DNA of 6,845 nucleotides from CAZTWC01 sp964617105 [NCBI: uncultured Myxococcia bacterium]. Its GTDB lineage: Bacteria; CAZTWC01. Location of the stretch: positions 1,904 to 8,748 of the forward strand of contig CAZTWC010000048.1 of NCBI GenBank assembly GCA_964617105.1, written 5' to 3'. Below are positions 1 through 4,298 of the stretch, piece after piece (the stretch's first letter is position 1; each line of letters starts with the position of its first letter). A program made the translations under genes and the position numbers. The notes under the pieces were generated by a model. It was given only the letters and a program-made list of their open reading frames with translations, had not been told where the DNA came from and did no database searches.

Positions 1-3000
1 ATATCAAACAGTGCCGTTTCTGGTGCAATACTAACGACCAGTGTTCTCCAGGTGAGTTCTGTGACCATGCTGACAATCACTGTAAAAAAGAGATGATCCC
101 CAGATGCGGTAAAGACACCGACTGTTTCCTTGATCATTATTGTCAGATTGAAGCGGGGAACAGCCAGGGCGAGTGCAAAGTAAAAGCCTGCACCACTGAT
201 ACCGAGTGCCGCCAGGGTTCAAAATGCAACCTTGACACCAAACATTGTTACCCCTATTGCGACCTCAACAATACCTGTCCGGAAACCTATTTCTGCAACT
301 TTGAGGAGCAGCACTGCTTTAAAGGCTGTAAAGCCGATGGAGATTGTCCGGATGCAGAAAATGGTACCAGTTTCTGCAATATGATTTTGCACACCTGCCA
401 GCCGGGCAAAGCCCAGTGTTACAGAAATAGCGACTGTGCTGCCAACAACTATTGCGATCTTAGAGATCTTACCTGCAAGCCCTTGAATTGCCAAGTGAAT
501 GCAGATGGCACCAGCGACTGTCCGACCGGAGAGATGTGCGACCGGGTGGATTACCAGTGCCGCCCCCATCAAAGATGTACAACTGATGCTGACTGCGGCC
601 ATATGTTGTATTGCGACCAGGCTAACAGTACCTGTACCTACAAAGCCTGTTCTGACACAGAAAAATGCAGTGAAGGATTTGTCTGCGATACTACCAAAAA
701 TATCTGCCAGCCCACTGCCTGCCAGGAAGACAGCCAATGTCTGGAACACCATTTCTGCGCTGTAGATATGGGTTACTGTCTGCCCCGCAGCAAAAGACCT
801 TGCACAGAACACCAGGAGTGCCAAAGTTGGGAACGCTGCCGGATATATACAGTGGATACCACGCTGATCCGTTTGTGCGTCAATGCCCATTGCCAGGCAG
901 ATGAGGACTGCGGGCCAGGCGCGGTTTGCAACCTGGATAAAAATGGTTGTGAACTAACCAAATGCGCATCCAGCCAGGATTGTGATCCCGGAATGTTCTG
1001 CGATCCCCAGGGACGCTGCCTGCACCAGGGGCCAAAACAGTGTTCCGCCACCAGTGAGTGCAACAGTTGGGAGGAGTGTAAAAAGGATGAAAATAGCCTC
1101 TCTGACACCAACACCTACTGTCTGCCTAAGGGCTGCACCACCGACTCTGACTGTGGTGCTGACGGCGCGGTTTGTGATCAGGCAACTAAAACCTGCCATT
1201 CCGGCACTATCCAACCTGGATGTAAAGTGGATTCCGATTGCACCGACGATCACTTCTGTGATCAGGCTGATAATCAATGCAAACCAAAGCAGCAACACAC
1301 CTGCACGGAGGACAGCCAATGTCCATCAACCCATGGGTGTGATCCCAATGACAACAAATGCTGGCCCAAATGTAATGTGGACAACGACTGCCCGGCGGGA
1401 TTGTCCTGCAATCCAGCCAGCAAATTGTGTGTCTGGTATTGTGATCCCCAAAGTGCCATCCAGTGTGACACCAGTACCGTCTGTATTCCAGTTGAGCCCA
1501 AACACTCGCCAACCGGCGGTTTTTGCTTTAAAAAATGCGATCCTGCTCTTACCGATCCCGGCTGTAAAGCAGGCGTTGACAATGTAGGCGAAATTTGTTT
1601 ATCCATTGGCCAGGCTGGCACAAATGTTTGTGTGCGCAAATGTACCACCAATGATCAATGTCCCACCGACAATGTTTGCGATCCTGGCACTGGACAGTGT
1701 AATCCCACCGGACCGCCCAAATGCGCATCCAGCACCGAGTGCAACAGTTGGGAGGATTGCCGCACAGATGAAGCCAACCCTGCTGACACCACCACCTACT
1801 GCCTGCCGAAGGGCTGCACTGACGACACGATTTGCGGAACCGATGCTCTTTGCATGAAGGAGAATGGAGCCCAAACCGGGCACTGCAACCCCAAATGCCA
1901 ACGCAATGAAGATTGCCCGCCGGATCACACCTGCGACCCCAACACCAGCATGTGCAAGCCACCAGAACCAGTCTCCTGTGCCAGTGATGGTGATTGTGCA
2001 ACTGACCACTATTGCGATCAGACTGATAATCAATGCAAACCCAAACAGCCCACCTGCACTGAGAACAGCCAGTGTCCATCAACTAACTATGGCTGCGATC
2101 TCACCGATAATAAATGCTGGCCCAAATGTGATGTGCCCGCCGATTGCCCCGCTGGACTAAGTTGCAATCCAAACACCAACTTGTGTGTCTGGTATTGCGA
2201 TCCCAATGGTTCTAATCAGTGTGACACCAATACCGTCTGTATTCCAGTGGATACCACATACTCACCCACTGGCGGGTATTGCCTGAAAAAGTGTGATCCT
2301 GCTTTCACCGATCCGGGTTGCAAGATGGGGTCTGACAATTGGGGTGAAGCCTGTATTACCCTTGGACAAAATGCGATAAATGTATGTGTAAGGAGATGTA
2401 AATCCGACTCAGAGTGCAGACCCGGTGTTTGTGATATAGCAACCGGTAAATGCGGCCCGGCCGAACTGCCCAAATGCACCGACGGCACCGAGTGCAACAG
2501 TTGGGAAGAGTGTAAAAAAGATGAAAACAACCTCTCTGACACCAACACCTACTGTCTGCCTAAGGGCTGCACCACCGACTCTGACTGTGGTGCTGACGGC
2601 GCGGTTTGTGATGAAACAACTAAAACCTGCCATTCCGGCACTGTCCAACCTGCATGTAACGTGGATTCCGATTGCACCGCCGATCACTTCTGCGACCAGG
2701 CGGACAATCAATGTAAACCCAAACAGACCGCCTGCACGGAGGACAGCCAATGTCCAACTGACCACTTCTGCGATCAGGCTGATAATCAATGCAAACCCAA
2801 ACAGACCGCCTGCACTGAGGACAGCCAGTGTTACGAAGGCTTTGTTTGCGAGCAGACCACCAAGAAGTGCTGGCCCAAGTGCGATGTTGACACCGATTGC
2901 CCGGCTGGACCAACTTGCAATCCCGACACCAATATCTGTGCCTGGTTCTGCACTCCTGGACAGATGAACCAGTGCGATGCTAATACCTTGTGTGTTCCGG

Positions 3001-3236
3001 TTACTACAAATATTTCACCCACCGGTGGAATGTGCTTGAAAAAGTGCGACCCGACCAATCCAACTACCTGCAAAACCGGCATAGACCGAGTTACCGAGGT
3101 CTGCCAGCCCTGGACTACCGGAGAAGCCTTTTGTAAACCGCCATGTAAAGAGGACAAAGATTGCGACGATGGCTCAAATAGTCTTATCTGCAACGATGCC
3201 ACCGGTCTATGCGAGGCTGGTACGGGTGGGTTCTGA
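1..3236 (+). CDS. Giant cysteine-rich repeat protein (four-Cys modules), 5' partial
   Basis: The frame is open from the first complete codon (base 3) to TGA at 3234-3236. Met at 93 is only an internal residue, because a complete module precedes it in frame. I count 39 full modules, each with exactly four cysteines, plus the last Cys of an earlier one: about 157 Cys in 1077 codons. The typical module is C-x4-[DEQ]-C-x(4-6)-C-[DN]-x(4-6)-C, 23-35 residues long, often with an acidic DSDC or EDSQC core and a CDQADNQC second half. This resembles bacterial proteins that hit Dickkopf-type Cys-rich profiles (family knowledge; not searched). Two module types have longer loops (QCDTxTVCIPV...SPTGG and CDPALTDPGC). 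The protein ends CEAGTGGF, with no C-terminal membrane anchor or sorting signal. I infer an exported, disulfide-bonded rod-like surface or secreted protein, perhaps for adhesion. Its function is unknown and the N-terminus and any signal peptide are outside the window. Frame and repeat structure are certain; the role is not. Confidence 0.93.
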   Translation, partial: IKQCRFWCNTNDQCSPGEFCDHADNHCKKEMIPRCGKDTDCFLDHYCQIEAGNSQGECKVKACTTDTECRQGSKCNLDTKHCYPYCDLNNTCPETYFCNFEEQHCFKGCKADGDCPDAENGTSFCNMILHTCQPGKAQCYRNSDCAANNYCDLRDLTCKPLNCQVNADGTSDCPTGEMCDRVDYQCRPHQRCTTDADCGHMLYCDQANSTCTYKACSDTEKCSEGFVCDTTKNICQPTACQEDSQCLEHHFCAVDMGYCLPRSKRPCTEHQECQSWERCRIYTVDTTLIRLCVNAHCQADEDCGPGAVCNLDKNGCELTKCASSQDCDPGMFCDPQGRCLHQGPKQCSATSECNSWEECKKDENSLSDTNTYCLPKGCTTDSDCGADGAVCDQATKTCHSGTIQPGCKVDSDCTDDHFCDQADNQCKPKQQHTCTEDSQCPSTHGCDPNDNKCWPKCNVDNDCPAGLSCNPASKLCVWYCDPQSAIQCDTSTVCIPVEPKHSPTGGFCFKKCDPALTDPGCKAGVDNVGEICLSIGQAGTNVCVRKCTTNDQCPTDNVCDPGTGQCNPTGPPKCASSTECNSWEDCRTDEANPADTTTYCLPKGCTDDTICGTDALCMKENGAQTGHCNPKCQRNEDCPPDHTCDPNTSMCKPPEPVSCASDGDCATDHYCDQTDNQCKPKQPTCTENSQCPSTNYGCDLTDNKCWPKCDVPADCPAGLSCNPNTNLCVWYCDPNGSNQCDTNTVCIPVDTTYSPTGGYCLKKCDPAFTDPGCKMGSDNWGEACITLGQNAINVCVRRCKSDSECRPGVCDIATGKCGPAELPKCTDGTECNSWEECKKDENNLSDTNTYCLPKGCTTDSDCGADGAVCDETTKTCHSGTVQPACNVDSDCTADHFCDQADNQCKPKQTACTEDSQCPTDHFCDQADNQCKPKQTACTEDSQCYEGFVCEQTTKKCWPKCDVDTDCPAGPTCNPDTNICAWFCTPGQMNQCDANTLCVPVTTNISPTGGMCLKKCDPTNPTTCKTGIDRVTEVCQPWTTGEAFCKPPCKEDKDCDDGSNSLICNDATGLCEAGTGGF
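801..1040 (+). repeat. Partial, diverged copy of the module cassette (three modules)
   Basis: This stretch begins with a module containing ECQSWERC, a diverged form of the ECNSWEEC header that opens each of the three later cassettes. Two ordinary four-Cys modules (CQADEDC... and CASSQDC...) follow before cassette A starts. It is best read as a shortened or ancestral cassette inside the same coding frame. Confidence 0.6.
1041..1721 (+). repeat. Cassette A of the second-level repeat (227 codons, 8 modules)
   Basis: The cassette opens with the ECNSWEEC...TNTYCLPKG header and continues CTTDSDC, CKVDSDC, CTEDSQC, CNVDNDC, then the two long-loop modules (CDPQSAIQC and CDPALTDPGC) and a CTTNDQC module. 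The same order recurs twice downstream. Start-to-start distance to cassette B is 681 bases, and to cassette C 1434 bases. Confidence 0.88.
1722..2474 (+). repeat. Cassette B of the second-level repeat (251 codons, 9 modules)
   Basis: It shares the header (ECNSWEDC...TTYCLPKG) and the distal block CWPKC, CVWYCDP, TVCIPV, SPTGG and CDPAFTDPGC with cassette A, but has one extra module (CQRNEDC...) after the second. Its header and second module are the most diverged of the three cassettes, with CTDDTIC in place of CTTDSDC. Confidence 0.87.
2475..3233 (+). repeat. Cassette C of the second-level repeat (253 codons, 9 modules)
   Basis: It starts with the same ECNSWEEC header and CTTDSDC module as cassette A. 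An 82-base stretch (2531-2612) is identical to 1097-1178 in A. It contains an extra copy of the DHFCDQADNQCKPKQTA module made by a 78-base tandem duplication. The distal long-loop modules are the most diverged (CTPGQMNQC, CDPTNPTTC), and it ends at the stop codon. Confidence 0.88.
2682..2831 (+). repeat. 78-base (26-codon) tandem duplication inside cassette C
   Basis: The first unit is 2682-2759. The second starts at 2760 and matches until about 2831, after which CYEGFVC replaces CPTDHFC. Both units encode DHFCDQADNQCKPKQTA followed by CTEDSQC. Differences are a few synonymous third-position changes (for example GACCAGGCG against GATCAGGCT), so the duplication is young but not brand new. Confidence 0.9.
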
Positions 3237-3250
3237 GTAGGGAGATTATT

Positions 3251-3296
3251 TAGTTCTCGTCCGAAAGCCACGAAGTGATTTAGCGGACGGGAACTA
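3251..3296. other. Intergenic hairpin (13-pair stem, structured loop)
   Basis: The arms TAGTTCTCGTCCG (3251-3263) and CGGACGGGAACTA (3284-3296) pair over 13 positions with one G-U/T-G wobble. The 20-base loop can fold further through CAC-GAA-GTG (3269-3277) and flanking AAA/TTT. It lies 14 bases after the stop of the Cys-rich gene and 19 bases before the next start. No T-tract follows, so a classic intrinsic terminator is not supported. It could be an mRNA 3'-end stabiliser, a weak or Rho-assisted terminator, or a member of a dispersed palindromic repeat family. Confidence 0.65.
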
Positions 3297-3315
3297 TAGT
3301 TACCTTTAATAACTC

Positions 3316-4104
3316 ATGGAAAAAATCCTGGTTCATATCCGCTTTTATGAAGAGCTAAACGATTTTTTGCCCCACTCCAGGAAAAAACAGGAATTTGTCC
3401 GGGAGTTTTGCCACCACACTTCGGTTAAAGATCTGGTAGAATCCTGTGGTGTGCCCCATACCGAAGTGGACTTGATCCTGGTGAATGGAAAATCAGTACC
3501 CTTTGAACACCAAATAAATCAAGGGGACCGAATTTCGGTTTATCCGGTATTTGAGTCCTTTGATATCTCTGATATTACCCGATTACAGGAGCGTCCGCTC
3601 AGAAACCTCCGGTTTGTGGCTGACCATAACCTGGGGAAACTAGCCCACAAAATGCGTCTTTTAGGTTTTGATGTAGCTCATCACATTAATATAGTTGACA
3701 AAAAATTGCTGGAGTTGATGGAAGAGGAGCAACGGATAATCCTGTCGCGTAACCTTTTGTTGCTAAAGAGAAAAATTGTCCTTCGGGGCTGTTTTATCCG
3801 CTCCAACTCCCCCAATGAGCAAGCCCGGCAGGTGATAAAACGATTCCATTTGCAAAACCAGATAAAGCCCTTTAGCCGGTGCACTGATTGCAATGGATTA
3901 TTAATAGCGGTGGACAAAGAATCGGTGCTGGATATCCTGGAACCGCTAACCAAAAAATACTATCATGATTTTAGCCAATGCCAATCGTGCCAAAAAGTCT
4001 ATTGGCCAGGCTCCCACTTCGAGAAACTACAAGAGTTTATCCGGGAGTTGAAGAAGGATTTGGGAAAAAATAGATCCGCAAATGGGAAATTCATGTGTCG
4101 ATAG
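3316..4104 (+). CDS. Ubiquitin-like/Mut7-C RNase domain protein with zinc ribbon
   Basis: This 262-residue protein has the Mut7-C (DUF82) two-domain layout. Residues 1-85 look like the ThiS/MoaD/ubiquitin-like fold (VDLILVNGKSVPFEHQINQGDRISVYPVF) without a C-terminal Gly-Gly, as expected for the fused, non-carrier form. Residues 97-170 hold the PIN-like core: RFVADHNLGKLAHKMRLLGFD, with Asp103 and Asp119 as likely metal-binding acids, then RIILSRNLLLLKRK. Cys189/Cys192 (RCTDCNG) and Cys222/Cys225 (QCQSCQKVYWPGSH) form the zinc ribbon. Family knowledge suggests a nuclease acting on RNA; the cellular target is unknown. The motif usually ending TRD reads SRN here, so Asn146 replaces a probable catalytic Asp. 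An in-frame TAA at 3310-3312 makes ATG 3316 the first possible start. No Shine-Dalgarno site is visible before it, which suggests leaderless or weak initiation. The tail after about residue 250 is basic and probably disordered. Confidence 0.9.
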   Translation: MEKILVHIRFYEELNDFLPHSRKKQEFVREFCHHTSVKDLVESCGVPHTEVDLILVNGKSVPFEHQINQGDRISVYPVFESFDISDITRLQERPLRNLRFVADHNLGKLAHKMRLLGFDVAHHINIVDKKLLELMEEEQRIILSRNLLLLKRKIVLRGCFIRSNSPNEQARQVIKRFHLQNQIKPFSRCTDCNGLLIAVDKESVLDILEPLTKKYYHDFSQCQSCQKVYWPGSHFEKLQEFIRELKKDLGKNRSANGKFMCR

Positions 4105-4171
4105 TTTTGTCATTTCTCGCCCGCAGTATTAAGTCTATACAATAACCGTGCCGGACAGTAGTGATAAAAGT

Positions 4172-4191
4172 TGTCAAATTTCTTATTGACA
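4172..4191. promoter_or_regulatory. Short inverted repeat overlapping the -35 box
   Basis: TGTCAA (4172-4177) and TTGACA (4186-4191) form a perfect 6-base inverted repeat spaced by 8 bases; the right arm is the -35 hexamer. The TGTCA/TGACA core also occurs in the centre of the larger dyad downstream. It might be a second, weaker site for the same regulator, but arms this short can arise by chance. Confidence 0.3.
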
Positions 4192-4214
4192 TACGCTCAA
4201 TTTAAATCTATACT
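4186..4214 (+). promoter_or_regulatory. Sigma-70 type promoter for the activase gene
   Basis: The -35 box TTGACA (4186-4191) is a perfect consensus match, the spacer is 17 bases (4192-4208), and the -10 box TATACT (4209-4214) differs from consensus at one position. Transcription would start near 4220-4222, giving a leader of about 78 bases before the ATG. A strong basal promoter with a dyad at its start site suggests control by repression. Confidence 0.85.
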
Positions 4215-4248
4215 AAATGACTAGACTGACGTGTCATTCTAGTCATTT
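4215..4248. promoter_or_regulatory. Probable repressor operator: 34-base near-perfect dyad at the transcription start
   Basis: The outer arms AAATGACTAGA (4215-4225) and TCTAGTCATTT (4238-4248) are perfectly complementary over 11 bases. One mismatch (C4226/T4237) separates them from inner arms TGAC (4227-4230) and GTCA (4233-4236) around a central GT. That gives 15 of 16 positions matched. The dyad abuts the -10 box and covers the expected start site, the classic place for a repressor. The GACTGAC-GT-GTCATTC core recalls TetR-family (FadR/QacR-like) operators; this assignment is inference. The transcript could also fold here, so an RNA role in the leader is possible. Confidence 0.72.
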
Positions 4249-4286
4249 TCAAGAACAATTATACATAATTAAACCATCTAATAACC

Positions 4287-4293
4287 AGGAGAG
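4287..4293 (+). promoter_or_regulatory. Shine-Dalgarno site of the activase gene
   Basis: AGGAGAG lies with its GGAG core 7 bases before ATG 4299. It fixes the start codon and contrasts with the upstream Mut7-C gene, which has no such site. Confidence 0.85.
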
Positions 4294-4298
4294 ATACC

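Noticed and set aside
93-95. ATG at 93 as the start of the Cys-rich gene
   Set aside because: The frame is open upstream to the window edge and encodes a complete four-Cys module (CNTNDQC...CDHADNHC) before this Met, and no ribosome site precedes it.
219-2967. Many overlapping open frames of 80-220 codons on the minus strand and in other plus frames across the Cys-rich gene
   Set aside because: They are shadows of a repetitive gene low in stop-generating codons. Their translations repeat in step with the modules and show no independent domain, start signal or family resemblance.
1041-3233. CRISPR array or noncoding satellite repeat
   Set aside because: Repeats are in-frame, differ mainly at silent sites and keep cysteines, so they are protein modules. 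Unit lengths of 78 and about 700 bases with no spacers do not fit CRISPR.
1-3236. Ferredoxin-type Fe-S protein or eukaryotic secreted gene (Dickkopf, antistasin-like)
   Set aside because: The spacing is C-x4-5-C-x4-6-C rather than CxxCxxCxxxC, there are no introns, and the neighbours are typical bacterial genes.
3295-3300. TATAGT as a -10 box for the Mut7-C gene
   Set aside because: It would give a very short leader and there is no acceptable -35 hexamer at 16-18 bases upstream; it is also part of the AACTATAGTT palindrome. Possible but unsupported.
4105-4171. Small gene, tRNA or riboswitch in the gap after the Mut7-C gene
   Set aside because: No start with a ribosome site, no cloverleaf and no recognisable riboswitch core is visible in these bases.
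4215-4249. The dyad as an intrinsic terminator of the Mut7-C gene
   Set aside because: The stem is A/T-rich, only four T's follow, and it lies immediately after a near-perfect promoter, so an operator explains it better.
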